Positions 51,483 to 60,630 of a DNA stretch of 64,000 nucleotides are shown here, piece after piece. A program made the translations under genes and the position numbers. The stretch spans positions 1-64,000 of the forward strand of contig JBFMFO010000015.1 in NCBI GenBank assembly GCA_040754095.1, read 5' to 3'. Below the pieces are notes generated by a model. It was not told where the DNA came from. It did no database searches and saw only the letters and a list, made by a program, of their open reading frames with translations. The stretch is from QYQD01 sp040754095. Lineage in GTDB: Bacteria > Desulfobacterota > QYQD01. Positions within the stretch are counted from its first letter, which is position 1, and each line of letters opens with the position of its first letter.

Positions 51483-52493
51483 TTAAATGTTACTTGACTG
51501 GGGAGGAGAGAAGATAAAAAATCGCTTCGCAGCTACAAAGGTCTTCTTGTAGTAAGGCTTTTCCAAGGAAGAAATGGTCACACTCCTATCTCTCCGGGCG
51601 GCATGGATCATCTTGCCTTCACCTATATAAATTCCGGTATGCCCAATTTGCCCTGACGATGGAGACCGCCTAAAAAACAGGACATCGCCAATCCGGAGCT
51701 TTGCCCAGTCAAATTTATTTGTCACCAGCATGCCTACTTTTATTTGTTCCCGGCTGGAGCGGGGTAAGTGCACGCCGAATTTAGCAAAAACCTTTTGTAC
51801 AAATCCGGAACAGTCAATGCCGCTTAATCCCGATACACCACCCAGCCTGTAAGGAGCGCCCAGCAGTTGCTTTGCCGTTGCCAGCAGCAGGTTGGCAAAA
51901 CGCTTGCAATAGCCTTCTTCTCTGGGCTTATCTGTGTGCGAGAGGCCTGTTGGCCCGGGGCCGACCGCCTTTAAAGAAATGGGGTCAACCCGGGAAGACA
52001 CAGGATTCGGGGAGGATTTTGAACTGCCGCTGGAGATCAGAGAGTCTGCTATAGAGTTCTTAGCCTCCGTATCTTCCTGAGACTTATTCTGCACGTTATT
52101 ACCATCAACACGCCGCGGCGTATCTTCGAGAGGTTTAAGGAGATAATCCCCATTTTCCAGGGGAATGACCTTCATAAGGGGATTGCGATCGGGGACAGAA
52201 TTTTCTTTTTGAACTACACTGGAGGCCTTGGCGCCCGAGACATTAGAGACGATATGTTTTTTTAGTCTTTTCCGTGCATGACGGGATTTCGATTTCTTGC
52301 TGGAAGTCTTCTTACGAGCCACTATCTTTTTGGCTTTAGCCTTAACAATTCGGGGCCGCTCGGTTTTTGCAAGTCCGTCAGATGCAGGGAATACCAGGCA
52401 GAGACTAATAACGGAAAGGATCACTACAATAACGCGGAAAAATGAGGACTTATCTTTTTTCCCAGATATGCTTTCCTGCCATGGAAAGCTCAT
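51483..52493 (-). CDS. NlpC/P60 peptidoglycan hydrolase with a basic linker
   Basis: 336 aa from ATG 52493, chosen because GGGGG lies 6 nt ahead. Signal-anchor segment at about 20-40 (FFRVIVVILSVISLCLVFPAS), then a Lys/Arg-rich and low-complexity linker (KKTSSKKSKSRHARKRLKKH) of about 150 residues. The NlpC/P60 domain follows at about 220-325: catalytic Cys in SGIDCSGFVQKVF, His in GHTGIYIGEGKMIHAA. It probably cleaves gamma-D-Glu-diaminopimelate bonds in the periplasm. The linker is unusually basic and may bind cell-wall polymers or DNA, an inference. Confidence 0.88.
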   Translation of the reverse strand: MSFPWQESISGKKDKSSFFRVIVVILSVISLCLVFPASDGLAKTERPRIVKAKAKKIVARKKTSSKKSKSRHARKRLKKHIVSNVSGAKASSVVQKENSVPDRNPLMKVIPLENGDYLLKPLEDTPRRVDGNNVQNKSQEDTEAKNSIADSLISSGSSKSSPNPVSSRVDPISLKAVGPGPTGLSHTDKPREEGYCKRFANLLLATAKQLLGAPYRLGGVSGLSGIDCSGFVQKVFAKFGVHLPRSSREQIKVGMLVTNKFDWAKLRIGDVLFFRRSPSSGQIGHTGIYIGEGKMIHAARRDRSVTISSLEKPYYKKTFVAAKRFFIFSPPQSSNI

Positions 52494-52651
52494 TCGTACC
52501 CCCATGTTCGACTTTACATTTAGCTTCTATATATACTTATCGAGCGTTAAAAAGATTACTTTAAGTAATTTGGCAAGTTTTTTTCTAATATCTGATTCAC
52601 ACCGGTTAGTCAAGGGAAATGTGAAAAACTGTCAGTAATCAGCTAAATTAT

Positions 52652-52680
52652 TTGAAAAGCAAAAGGGACTCTGTTATACT
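52652..52680 (+). promoter_or_regulatory. Sigma-70 promoter of the kdn operon
   Basis: TTGAAA at 52652-52657, exactly 17 bp, TATACT at 52675-52680; 5 of 6 matches at both hexamers. It is 53 bp before the ATG of kdnB, with GAAGGAG ahead of the start. Confidence 0.7.
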
Positions 52681-52732
52681 GGGAGCGCTTTATTATTTAT
52701 AACTTATTGAAATTACAGTAGAAGGAGTAGCG

Positions 52733-53899
52733 ATGGGATTTTTTTCCTTTAAGCTTGCGACATCCATGAGATTTGGGGTCGGAGTGATTGACGAACTGCC
52801 GGATGCCGTAAAAAAACTAAAGGGGACAAAGCCGCTTTTAGTTGCCGATCCGTCCCTGCGCAAGGCCGGTTTATTAAACAAGCTGGAAGAGCCTCTCAAG
52901 AAGGCAGGCATTTCGTATGCCCTGTTTGAAGAGGTCGATCCTGAACCGGGTCTGAAACTGGCTGATCGGGCTGCGGAGACGGCCCGCAAAAACGGGTGTG
53001 ATTGTGTTATCGGGGCCGGCGGCGGCTCGGCTATGGACATAGCCAAGGCAGCGGCTGTTCTTTTGACAAACGAGGGCAAAGCGGTCGATTATGTCGGGCT
53101 TAACAAGGTGGAACATCCGGGTGTTCCAAAGATCATGGTGCCTACTACGGCCGGGACCGGCAGCGAGGTCACGTTTACGGCGGTCTTCATCAATGAAAAG
53201 ACCAGGTCCAAAGGCGGGATAAACGCTGATTTCCTTTATCCGGAACTGGCTATTCTCGACCCGGCGTTGACTGCCTCTGTGCCTCCTTTAGTGACCGCTT
53301 ATACGGGCATTGATGCCTTTACCCATGCTCTGGAGGCCTTTGTCTCGCGGGCCGCTCAACCCTTTTCCGACCTCTGGGCCCTGGAAGGGATAAGGCTTAT
53401 CAGTGGAAGTCTGCGACGGGCCTGTTGCCAGGGTGATGACCTGGAGGCCAGAAGCGATATGCTCCTCGGCAGCCTATACGGCGGACTGGCCCTGGCCACG
53501 GCCGGGGTAGGGCTGGTTCATGCCATGGCCTATCCTCTGGGGGGGCTATACCGGATACCGCACGGCCTGGCCAATGCGGTGCTGTTGCCTTATATAATGG
53601 TCTATAATCTGGTTGGAGATCTTCCGAAGTTTGCCGCCGTCAACGAAGTCATGGGAGAAGATGTATCGCACGGCTCGTTGCGTGAGACGGCCGAGATGAC
53701 CTGCGAGACGGTGCGTCTCCTGTGTGCGGATGTAGGCATCCCGGAGTCTCTTAAAGACCTTAACATCTCTGCAAAAGATATACCGAAGATGGCCAAGATC
53801 GCCATGACCGTGGCCAGACCCATTGCCAATAACCCGCGCACCGTGACTGTGGATGAAGTGATCGCACTTTATGAAATGGCCTATGAAGGGCTCGATTAA
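52733..53899 (+). CDS. kdnB: Iron-containing alcohol dehydrogenase, probable Kdo 8-dehydrogenase
   Basis: 388 aa of the Fe-ADH family. NAD-binding GAGGGSAMDIAKAAA near 99, VPTTAGTGSEVT near 137, and metal ligands in GIDAFTHALEAF (Asp, His) and GLVHAMAYPLGGLYRIPHGLANA (two His). Position decides the likely substrate: the next genes are a DegT aminotransferase and KdsB. In Shewanella the order Fe-ADH (KdnB), aminotransferase (KdnA), KdsB makes 8-amino-Kdo; KdnB oxidises the C8 hydroxyl of Kdo. A strong sigma-70 promoter is directly upstream. Similar to kdnB but also to many other Fe-ADHs, so the assignment relies on context. Confidence 0.82.
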   Translation: MGFFSFKLATSMRFGVGVIDELPDAVKKLKGTKPLLVADPSLRKAGLLNKLEEPLKKAGISYALFEEVDPEPGLKLADRAAETARKNGCDCVIGAGGGSAMDIAKAAAVLLTNEGKAVDYVGLNKVEHPGVPKIMVPTTAGTGSEVTFTAVFINEKTRSKGGINADFLYPELAILDPALTASVPPLVTAYTGIDAFTHALEAFVSRAAQPFSDLWALEGIRLISGSLRRACCQGDDLEARSDMLLGSLYGGLALATAGVGLVHAMAYPLGGLYRIPHGLANAVLLPYIMVYNLVGDLPKFAAVNEVMGEDVSHGSLRETAEMTCETVRLLCADVGIPESLKDLNISAKDIPKMAKIAMTVARPIANNPRTVTVDEVIALYEMAYEGLD

Positions 53900-53916
53900 G
53901 GGAAAGGCACCCAAAA

Positions 53917-53946
53917 AGACCTTTGCAAAACGTTTTGCAAGGGTCT
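53917..53946. other. Perfect-looking intergenic hairpin between kdnB and kdnA
   Basis: AGACCTTTGCAAAA paired with TTTTGCAAGGGTCT, 14-bp stem with one G-T wobble, 2 nt loop (or AACGTT loop). It sits 17 nt after the kdnB stop and about 21 nt before kdnA. On the plus strand no T-run follows, so it is not a classical terminator; on the minus strand TTTTT follows. It may be a processing or stability element or an attenuator. Confidence 0.6.
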
Positions 53947-53966
53947 CAAAGAAAGGAGACTGACAG

Positions 53967-55172
53967 ATGCCCGGATATGAAGTATTCGGCAAAGAAGAAC
54001 GGAGACAGATAATGGACGTCCTGAAGACAGGCGTCCTCTTTCGGTATGAGTTTCCTAATGAACGCAAGGGCGTCTATAAGGTCAGAGAATTTGAGGCGGC
54101 CTTTGCCCGCTACTGCGGCGTAGCCCATGCCCAGGCCGTATCTTCAGGGACGGCTGCTTTGAAGGTGGCCCTGGCCGCCCTGGGTATCGGCGCCGGCGAC
54201 GAGGTCATAACCCAGGGATTTACCTTTGTGGCCACCTGGGAGGCCATCTTTGCCATCGGCGCTATACCGGTCTTCGCGGAGATAGATGATACGTTGAATA
54301 TGGACCCGGCAGATATCGAAAAAAAAATAACGCCGCGCACCAGGGCCATTATCCCTGTGCACATGTTAGGGGCGCAGGCCAGAATAGAAGAGATCGTGGC
54401 TATCGCCCGCCGCCATAACCTGAAGGTGATAGAAGATACCGCCCAGGCCGCCGGGGGCCGGATAAACGGCAAGCATGTAGGCTCCTTCGGCGATATGGGT
54501 ACGTTTTCCTTTGACCCGGTAAAGACCATCACTACCGGGGAAGGCGGTATGGTCATTACCAATGACGCCGGCCTCTACCGCAAGGCCTGCGAATATCACG
54601 ATCACGGCCATGATCACGTGCCCAATCCAGGCGGGAGGGGCGGGGAAGGGCGGAGTTTTATCGGTTTGAACTACCGTATGATGGAACTCCAGGGAGCCAT
54701 CGGCTTGGCCCAATTGGCAAAGCTCGACAGCATCATTGCCCTGCAGAGGAAAAACAAGGCTCGCATAAAAAAGGCCCTTAAGAAAATTAAGGGGATAACC
54801 TTTCGCAGACTCGTCGATGAGGCCGGGGATACGGCTACTTTTTTGGCCTTTTCCCTGCCGGACGCAGAAAAGGCGCGGGCCTTCAATGCCGTTCTCAAAG
54901 AAAACGGGGCCGGGGCCGTCTATTTTGCCGAGAACACATGGCATTATTACCCGAAATGGGAGCATCTCCTGGCCGGTTCCACGCCGGCGGCGAGCGGCTG
55001 GCCCTTTAAGCAAAAAGAGTCCGGTCGCGACCTTAAATATCGGCCCGATGCCTTGCCCCAGTCGGCAAGGATCATGGAGCGGTGCCTGGTCTATCCGATA
55101 CCGGTAAAGATGCCGAAAGAGCGCCTGGCCCAGATTCTGGACGCTATTGAAAAGGCCGCGAAGGTCCTATGA
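53967..55172 (+). CDS. kdnA: DegT/DnrJ/EryC1-family PLP aminotransferase, probable 8-amino-Kdo transaminase
   Basis: 401 aa. SSGTAALKVALAALGIGAGDEVI near 60, VPVHMLG near 130, EDTAQAAGG near 160, SFDPVKTITTGEGGMVITND near 178 with the PLP-binding Lys in PVKTITTGE, and LNYRMMELQGAIGLAQL near 235. It belongs to the DegT family of sugar aminotransferases. GAAAGGAGAC ribosome-binding site. It is flanked by a Kdo oxidase-type Fe-ADH and kdsB, exactly the order of the 8-amino-Kdo genes; KdnA makes 8-amino-3,8-dideoxy-Kdo from the 8-aldehyde. Substrate is inferred from context. Confidence 0.85.
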   Translation: MPGYEVFGKEERRQIMDVLKTGVLFRYEFPNERKGVYKVREFEAAFARYCGVAHAQAVSSGTAALKVALAALGIGAGDEVITQGFTFVATWEAIFAIGAIPVFAEIDDTLNMDPADIEKKITPRTRAIIPVHMLGAQARIEEIVAIARRHNLKVIEDTAQAAGGRINGKHVGSFGDMGTFSFDPVKTITTGEGGMVITNDAGLYRKACEYHDHGHDHVPNPGGRGGEGRSFIGLNYRMMELQGAIGLAQLAKLDSIIALQRKNKARIKKALKKIKGITFRRLVDEAGDTATFLAFSLPDAEKARAFNAVLKENGAGAVYFAENTWHYYPKWEHLLAGSTPAASGWPFKQKESGRDLKYRPDALPQSARIMERCLVYPIPVKMPKERLAQILDAIEKAAKVL

Positions 55173-55177
55173 AATAC

Positions 55178-55325
55178 GCATCCGCCAGCGGCGGACAAAG
55201 GACAATGAAAATAATCCCCCCTCCCCCCCCTTTAGTAAGGGGGGGGACATCCATCAAGTCCCCCTTTGGAAAAGGGAAACCGTTCCATTCCCCCTTTGGA
55301 AAAGGGGGATACAGGGGGATTTTCG
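55178..55325. repeat. Composite repeat before kdsB, supplying its ribosome-binding site
   Basis: CATCCGCCAGCGGCGGACAAAGGACAATG arm, AATCCCCCCTCCCCC, CCCTTTAGTAAGGGGGGG, CCCCCTTTGGAAAAGGG (twice), ACAGGGGGATTTTC. The AGGGGG of its right end is 8 nt before the GTG of kdsB. Its translation in frame with kdsB has no stop, giving a 60-codon false extension. Confidence 0.8.
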
Positions 55326-55326
55326 G

Positions 55327-56064
55327 GTGAAAATCGTGGCCATAATCCCGGCTCGCTACCCATCGACGCGCTTCCCCGGAAAGCCCCTGGCAGACATCTT
55401 TGGAAAGCCCATGATCCGGTATGTCTATGAGAGGGCCAACCAGGTACAGGAACTGACAAATGTAGCCGTGGCTACGGATGACAAGCGCATCTATGACGCT
55501 GTGCTCGGGTTTGGAGGCGAAGCGGTCATGACTGCTGCCGGCCACCCCTCCGGCACAGACCGGATCGCTGAGGCCGCGGATAAACTGTCCCTGGCCGATG
55601 AGGATATCGTCGTCAATATCCAGGGCGATCAACCTTTGTTCCCGCCCGAGATTATCAAGGACCTCACCGCGCCCCTTTTGGGCGATAAGGCCATCCCCAT
55701 GTCCACTCTTATCTACAAGATTGTGCGGCCGGAGGAGCTTACCGATCCCAATCACGTAAAGACCGTGTTTGACCGGGATGGATATGCCCTTTATTTTTCT
55801 CGGGCCACCATCCCGTTTTTTCGCGGAGAAGGCGTCCTGCCTGACTATTACAAACACCTAGGTTTCTATGCCTACCGCAAGAGTTTCCTCACGCGCTTTG
55901 TCGCACTGCCCGTGGGGGTATGGGAGGCATCTGAAAGGTTGGAGCAGCTCCGCGCCCTTGAACACGGCTACCGTATTAAGGTAGTTCTGACCCCGCACGA
56001 TTCCATTGAGGTGGATACGCCTGCGGATTTGGAGAGGGTCAAGGCGGTGATGCGCGAAGGCTGA
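55327..56064 (+). CDS. kdsB: 3-deoxy-manno-octulosonate (or 8-amino-Kdo) cytidylyltransferase
   Basis: 245 aa from GTG 55327, which gives the classic N-terminus VKIVAIIPARYPSTRFPGKPLADI. NIQGDQPLFP near 99 (the metal-binding Asp) and HLGFYAYRK near 179 are the KdsB signatures, and the C-terminal EVDTPADLE is the usual HxIEVDTPxDL form. KdsB activates Kdo with CTP to CMP-Kdo for LPS. In the kdn context the substrate may be 8-amino-Kdo. The open frame extends 60 codons upstream through repeat DNA; that extension is rejected as real protein. Confidence 0.93.
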   Translation: MKIVAIIPARYPSTRFPGKPLADIFGKPMIRYVYERANQVQELTNVAVATDDKRIYDAVLGFGGEAVMTAAGHPSGTDRIAEAADKLSLADEDIVVNIQGDQPLFPPEIIKDLTAPLLGDKAIPMSTLIYKIVRPEELTDPNHVKTVFDRDGYALYFSRATIPFFRGEGVLPDYYKHLGFYAYRKSFLTRFVALPVGVWEASERLEQLRALEHGYRIKVVLTPHDSIEVDTPADLERVKAVMREG

Positions 56065-56330
56065 TCCATACAGCAATCCTGTTCCTCCTCATTTTCCACA
56101 CAATAACCCACACAGACGGGCACGGTATAGCAGTCAAAGACTCCCCTGAGAATCCCGCTCGGTTCTCAGATATTGCTCTATAAGTAACCCCTTGTCGATA
56201 GACATGTAAGATTTATGCCTTTGCTTTATTTAGTCGATTTGTTTAATATTATCATAAAAAATTAACGATATGTTTTTATATTGAGTCGGTCGAGGCAAGA
56301 GCAGTATATTATGAAAATATACTGGAGCGG

Positions 56331-59105
56331 TTGTTTAACGGCATGGCTATGCAGGTGGGTATAGAAAAACATCATAGCTGTATCAACACAGCGGTTGCCA
56401 TTAGATATTTTGAAGACTACGCGCCGGGGCTTGTAGATAAACTGCTTCAACACCTAGGCCCGGAAGTGGATGGCCTTCCGGATGCCAAGGGCTTCCTCAC
56501 GGATCCGAACAACTGGGTGTCCGGCCATGTCTTGATCAATATGTACAGAAATGCCAGGCAGCTCCTGGGAGATGATGTTATCTTCAAGATTGGTTTTGAT
56601 TCGGTGTTCAAGAAACGTCTGGGATACATACAGAAAATCCTTTTTTTCGTCCTGGGAGGTCCAAAGCAGGCTGTGAAGAATATCCAGGCCTTGAATGATA
56701 AATTTAACCGGAGTAAGACCATTCGCATAGTCAGAATAACCAATAAAGATGCTATCATGCAGCTCCACTGGTTCCGTAATGTTCCTCTTTCCGAAGACTT
56801 CTGTTCAGTAAATAAGGGTATATACGCTGCCGTCCCTGTAATCTGGGGGCTGCCTCCCGCCCATCTTGAAGAGACCAGGTGTTTTTTTAAGGGTGATGAG
56901 TATTGCGAATACCACATAACCTGGAGAAAGAAATCTCTTCTTAGAGAGTATTTTTTTAAGGCCAACGTGGCACAGCAGGTTCTGGAAAACAGCATCAGCG
57001 AGCTGGAAAGAGACAAGGAATTAATAAAGAAGAAATATGATGAGATACACAGGCTAAATATCCAGCTTAAGAGCAAGATCGACCAGCTCTTAAGCCTCCA
57101 GGAAGTGAGCACGGCGATCCTTTCCACCCTGGACACGGAACGTCTGTTTGATTTGATCTTAAGACTTCTGGTCAAGGTGGCCCGACTGGACAGGGCGGCT
57201 ATCTTTATCGTGGACGAAGAGAAACAGGCCCTTTCTCTGGTACATGCTGTCGGCGTCTCACCGGAAGATTTTTCAGATATCAAGGATTACACGGTATCTT
57301 TATCCAAAATAGATAACATCATTGCCCGGGCTGCTACCCGGAAAGAGCCTGTCTTTGTGGAAGACGTGGCAGGATCGGCCTTGAACAAAGACAACCCACT
57401 CATCAGAAAATTCAGACCCAAGGCGTTCATTCTGATTCCTTTGGCGGCTCAGGGTAAAATACTCGGCGTGTTGGTAGGCGATCAAATCCACGATAGCCTG
57501 AACGTCGCCTTTCCTGATAAGGAATTTTTAACCAGTTTTGCCAACCAGATCGCCATGTCCCTGAACAATAGCAATCTCTACAGGAAACTCGCCGCATCCG
57601 AAAGAAGGTATCGACAGTTGATAGAGAATGCCCATGACGGCATCTGGGTCCTGGACGATAAGGACAACTTGATCTTGGCCAACCGGCGAATGTCGGAAAT
57701 CTTTACCAATGGACATCTCATAGGCCGGAATATTCACCGCTACGTGGATGGGGAAAATGAAAAAATTCTCAATGGGCTGCTTGACCAAAACAAGGCGGGT
57801 TTCGTTGCCCAGGGGATGATGGAGTTGAGGAGTAAAGACGGGGGGCAGATATCAGCTATAATCAGCAGCGTGCCCTTAATGGAGGAGGGGTCATGTAAAG
57901 GCAGTTTTGCCATAGTAACTGATATCAGTCATATAAAGAGATTGGAACGGCAATTGTACCAGGCCCAGAAAATGGAATGCATAGGGACTATGGCTGGGGG
58001 GATCGCCCACGACTTCAATAATATTCTGACCAGTATCCTGGGTTATACATCCCTCCTGAAACAGCAGGTTCAGGATATGGACGCCCAACAGGGTTTCGAC
58101 GTTATAGAAAAGTCGAGCTTAAGGGCCGCAGACCTGGTCAAAAAGATGCTCACTTTCAGCCGGGGAGGCCAGATTCAAAACCTGGCGCCGGTTGATGTCA
58201 ATGGAGTCGTCCAGGAGACAGTACGGTTGTTGGAAAACGTTATCGATAAAAGAGTGGAGATTCAACTGCGGCTGGAGGCCGGCCCGGCTACCATTCTGGG
58301 GGATGCCACTCAACTCCAGCAGGCCATGCTCAATATCTGTCTCAACGCCCGCGATGTAATGCCTGATGGCGGAGTGTTAGGCATTAAGACGGAAATTTGT
58401 ACGATAACCAACAGGCACGACACACACTATCTCTCGGTCGCGCGCGGCAGATACGTAAAAATCAGCATATCCGACACCGGACCGGGTATTGACGAAAATA
58501 AGTTGGGTAAAATTTTTGATCCGTTTTTTACGACTAAGCCGCTGGGAAAGGGCACAGGGTTGGGTCTGGCCGTGGTCCACGGAATCGTCAAGGGTCTCAA
58601 GGGCCATATCCATGTGGACAGCAAGATTGGGAAAGGGAGCACCTTTGAATTGCTTTTCCCGGAGGCCGACATCGAAGCCGTTGAACAAGCGCCAGCAGAA
58701 CATACGGCAAAGGTTGAAGGCAGAGAAACGATATTGCTGGTAGATGATGAACAATACAACAGGGAACTGGGAGAAAGGGTGCTCACATTTCACGGCTATA
58801 ATGTGCTATTGGCCAAAGATGGCCTTGAGGCCGTTGACATATATAAATCTGCAAAGGATGCGATTGCCCTGGTTGTCTTGGATTTCATGATGCCGAACCT
58901 GTCGGGGAAAGATACCTACAAACGGCTTAAGGAGATCAATCCGGCTGTGAAGGTGATTATTTGTACCGGATACGGCCTGGACCATGAGGCCATGCAAGAG
59001 ATGCAGGATGGGGTATGCAGCTTTATTCAAAAGCCGTATAACCTTGAAAAACTGGCCCAGGCAGTCCGCATGGGTATTGACTCAGGATCTGTCTTGCCTA
59101 ACTAG
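56331..59105 (+). CDS. Hybrid histidine kinase: V4R/4-vinyl-reductase-like sensor, GAF, PAS, kinase, receiver
   Basis: 924 aa from TTG 56331 (ATG 56343 is an alternative). No transmembrane helix. The N-terminal 200 residues have ETRCFFKGDEYCEYHITWRKK, typical of the V4R (4-vinyl reductase) small-molecule-binding domain. Then a coiled coil, a GAF at about 270-415 and a PAS at about 425-545. The kinase core has GGIAHDFNNIL (His560), NARDVMP, DTGPGID and FFTTKPLGKGTGLGL. The receiver has VDDEQYN and phospho-acceptor Asp851 (VLDFMMPNLSG). An in-frame open stretch continues upstream to 56247 (VYYENILERLFNG...) without a good start. Signal molecule unknown. Confidence 0.9.
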   Translation: MFNGMAMQVGIEKHHSCINTAVAIRYFEDYAPGLVDKLLQHLGPEVDGLPDAKGFLTDPNNWVSGHVLINMYRNARQLLGDDVIFKIGFDSVFKKRLGYIQKILFFVLGGPKQAVKNIQALNDKFNRSKTIRIVRITNKDAIMQLHWFRNVPLSEDFCSVNKGIYAAVPVIWGLPPAHLEETRCFFKGDEYCEYHITWRKKSLLREYFFKANVAQQVLENSISELERDKELIKKKYDEIHRLNIQLKSKIDQLLSLQEVSTAILSTLDTERLFDLILRLLVKVARLDRAAIFIVDEEKQALSLVHAVGVSPEDFSDIKDYTVSLSKIDNIIARAATRKEPVFVEDVAGSALNKDNPLIRKFRPKAFILIPLAAQGKILGVLVGDQIHDSLNVAFPDKEFLTSFANQIAMSLNNSNLYRKLAASERRYRQLIENAHDGIWVLDDKDNLILANRRMSEIFTNGHLIGRNIHRYVDGENEKILNGLLDQNKAGFVAQGMMELRSKDGGQISAIISSVPLMEEGSCKGSFAIVTDISHIKRLERQLYQAQKMECIGTMAGGIAHDFNNILTSILGYTSLLKQQVQDMDAQQGFDVIEKSSLRAADLVKKMLTFSRGGQIQNLAPVDVNGVVQETVRLLENVIDKRVEIQLRLEAGPATILGDATQLQQAMLNICLNARDVMPDGGVLGIKTEICTITNRHDTHYLSVARGRYVKISISDTGPGIDENKLGKIFDPFFTTKPLGKGTGLGLAVVHGIVKGLKGHIHVDSKIGKGSTFELLFPEADIEAVEQAPAEHTAKVEGRETILLVDDEQYNRELGERVLTFHGYNVLLAKDGLEAVDIYKSAKDAIALVVLDFMMPNLSGKDTYKRLKEINPAVKVIICTGYGLDHEAMQEMQDGVCSFIQKPYNLEKLAQAVRMGIDSGSVLPN

Positions 59106-59619
59106 CCTATATTCCCTCCAATTTATTGTTTTTCCGCCATAATATTGCCACCATACCTCCGAACTTGACGTAGCCCTTCTTATTGCAAAAAAATCTTTTT
59201 TTTCGTTTTATTATGTGATAGGCATATTTAGCGTTTGAGTGTTACTTACAGCTAAGCGATTAACTTCTTTTTTTGTGCGGTCTCACTCAAAGCCTCTCTA
59301 CACTTAGCGAAGGTCAATCAGATATACCTTTAGTGCGGTCGAGGCCGATGACCAACTCTGCTGCCAATGATCGTTTCCCGGGGAAAAATACACCCCCACA
59401 TCTTTTAGCATCAACATCTCCAATACCTGCATTCAATCCAGTTCTTATCCGGAAGCTCCCCTCTCCTGACGGGAGGGTAAGATCTCCACCCCTAGTCCTC
59501 TCCTGTCAAAGGAGGCTGTTTCGCAATGTCATTGCGATGGAGGGGTATAGGGATTCCGGATGAGAATGATCCAATCATTGCGGACAAAGCCTAATAAAAT
59601 TACGAAGGAGGTAATTACT
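59106..59619. other. 514-bp gap with no supported gene
   Basis: It holds short hairpins such as CCCCTCTCCTGACGGGAGGG near 59458. A 96-codon open frame at 59273-59563 has no recognisable protein character. The ribosome-binding site of the next gene is AAGGAGGT at 59605-59612. Confidence 0.45.
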
Positions 59620-60630
59620 ATGAAAGGAACAGGCAAACGCATATTCGCCAAGGTCGGACTAAGCAGGTTTTTGCAATGGCGGATTAATACTTATATAGTC
59701 CGCTTTCTTCCCCTGGCCCTCTCCCGGGCCTATTTGTGCCTTTTGGGGTGCATATATTACGCACTCAATAAGGGGGAACGAAAAGTCATCGAAAATACCA
59801 TAACAGCTATATTTGAAGGAAGATATCAACCTAAAGAAATAAAATGGGTTACCGAATTGGCGATCAAGGGGATTTTCACTCATTACCATGAAAAATTATT
59901 TATGACTTATACTAACTATAAGTGGCTGCGCTCCTTCATATTCCAAAACATACGCCTGAGAAATCAGGAGCTGCTCAATGCGGCCCTTAAAAAAGGCCGG
60001 GGTGTTATCCTGGTGACCGGTCATTTTGGAGCGGTAGAACTCATACCCCTGACTCTGGGCATGCGAAATTATCCTGTGACTACGATTGTTCGTTTTAAGA
60101 CCAGAAGGCTAAAAAAGGCCTTGCTGGAACGGGCCATGCCCTGCGGTATTCGTCTTTTGGATGCCGGCACAGAAAATGTAACGTTTGCTGCACTCGGCAC
60201 ACTCAAGGAGAATAGAATACTTCTTACCGAATGTGATGAGTTTGAGGCGTGGAGGCCGCACAAAGACAGAAGCACAGAATTTTTGGGGGTTACCTTGCCG
60301 GTGGACAGGACCCTGGATGCACTGCAAAAGAAATATCAGTCCCCGGTGATATTTGCGCTCTTAAAACGCGGATGGAACGGCACCTATGTCATGGAATTTC
60401 ATGATGTCGCTGAAGTCAAGGAGACAAAACAAGGCCTTTCTATAGCCGAAAGGGTCTTGTCCATCCTGGAAAATTATATTTACACCTATCCTGAGCAGTG
60501 GTATCAATGGAAACAGGCCGGCCTGTTTTTAAGACCGCTACTGCAGGGAGTCATGGAGCAGACTGATGAGATTAAGGGCGCTGGACATCTTTCATCTCCG
60601 CATCCCGTTTTTGTTCCCGGTCAAACATAG
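59620..60630 (+). CDS. LpxL/HtrB-like lysophospholipid or lipid A acyltransferase
   Basis: 336 aa from ATG 59620, with a near-perfect AAGGAGGT 7 nt ahead. The acyltransferase motif HFGAVE (HxxxxE) is near residue 131, with GRGVILVTGHFGAVELIPL around it. DRSTEFLGVTLPVDRTLDAL near 215 and EQWYQWKQ near 300 match the LpxL/HtrB family. A possible membrane-associated helix lies at about 15-45. It may add a secondary acyl chain to lipid A, or acylate another lysolipid. It overlaps the enolase-superfamily gene by 65 nt. Confidence 0.85.
   Translation: MKGTGKRIFAKVGLSRFLQWRINTYIVRFLPLALSRAYLCLLGCIYYALNKGERKVIENTITAIFEGRYQPKEIKWVTELAIKGIFTHYHEKLFMTYTNYKWLRSFIFQNIRLRNQELLNAALKKGRGVILVTGHFGAVELIPLTLGMRNYPVTTIVRFKTRRLKKALLERAMPCGIRLLDAGTENVTFAALGTLKENRILLTECDEFEAWRPHKDRSTEFLGVTLPVDRTLDALQKKYQSPVIFALLKRGWNGTYVMEFHDVAEVKETKQGLSIAERVLSILENYIYTYPEQWYQWKQAGLFLRPLLQGVMEQTDEIKGAGHLSSPHPVFVPGQT

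Noticed and set aside
55147..55326. 60-codon N-terminal extension of kdsB
   Set aside because: The sequence is the composite repeat; KdsB begins VKIVAIIPAR with a GTG and a good RBS.
59273..59563. Open frame of 96 codons before the acyltransferase
   Set aside because: No family features, poor start context and hairpin-rich DNA.
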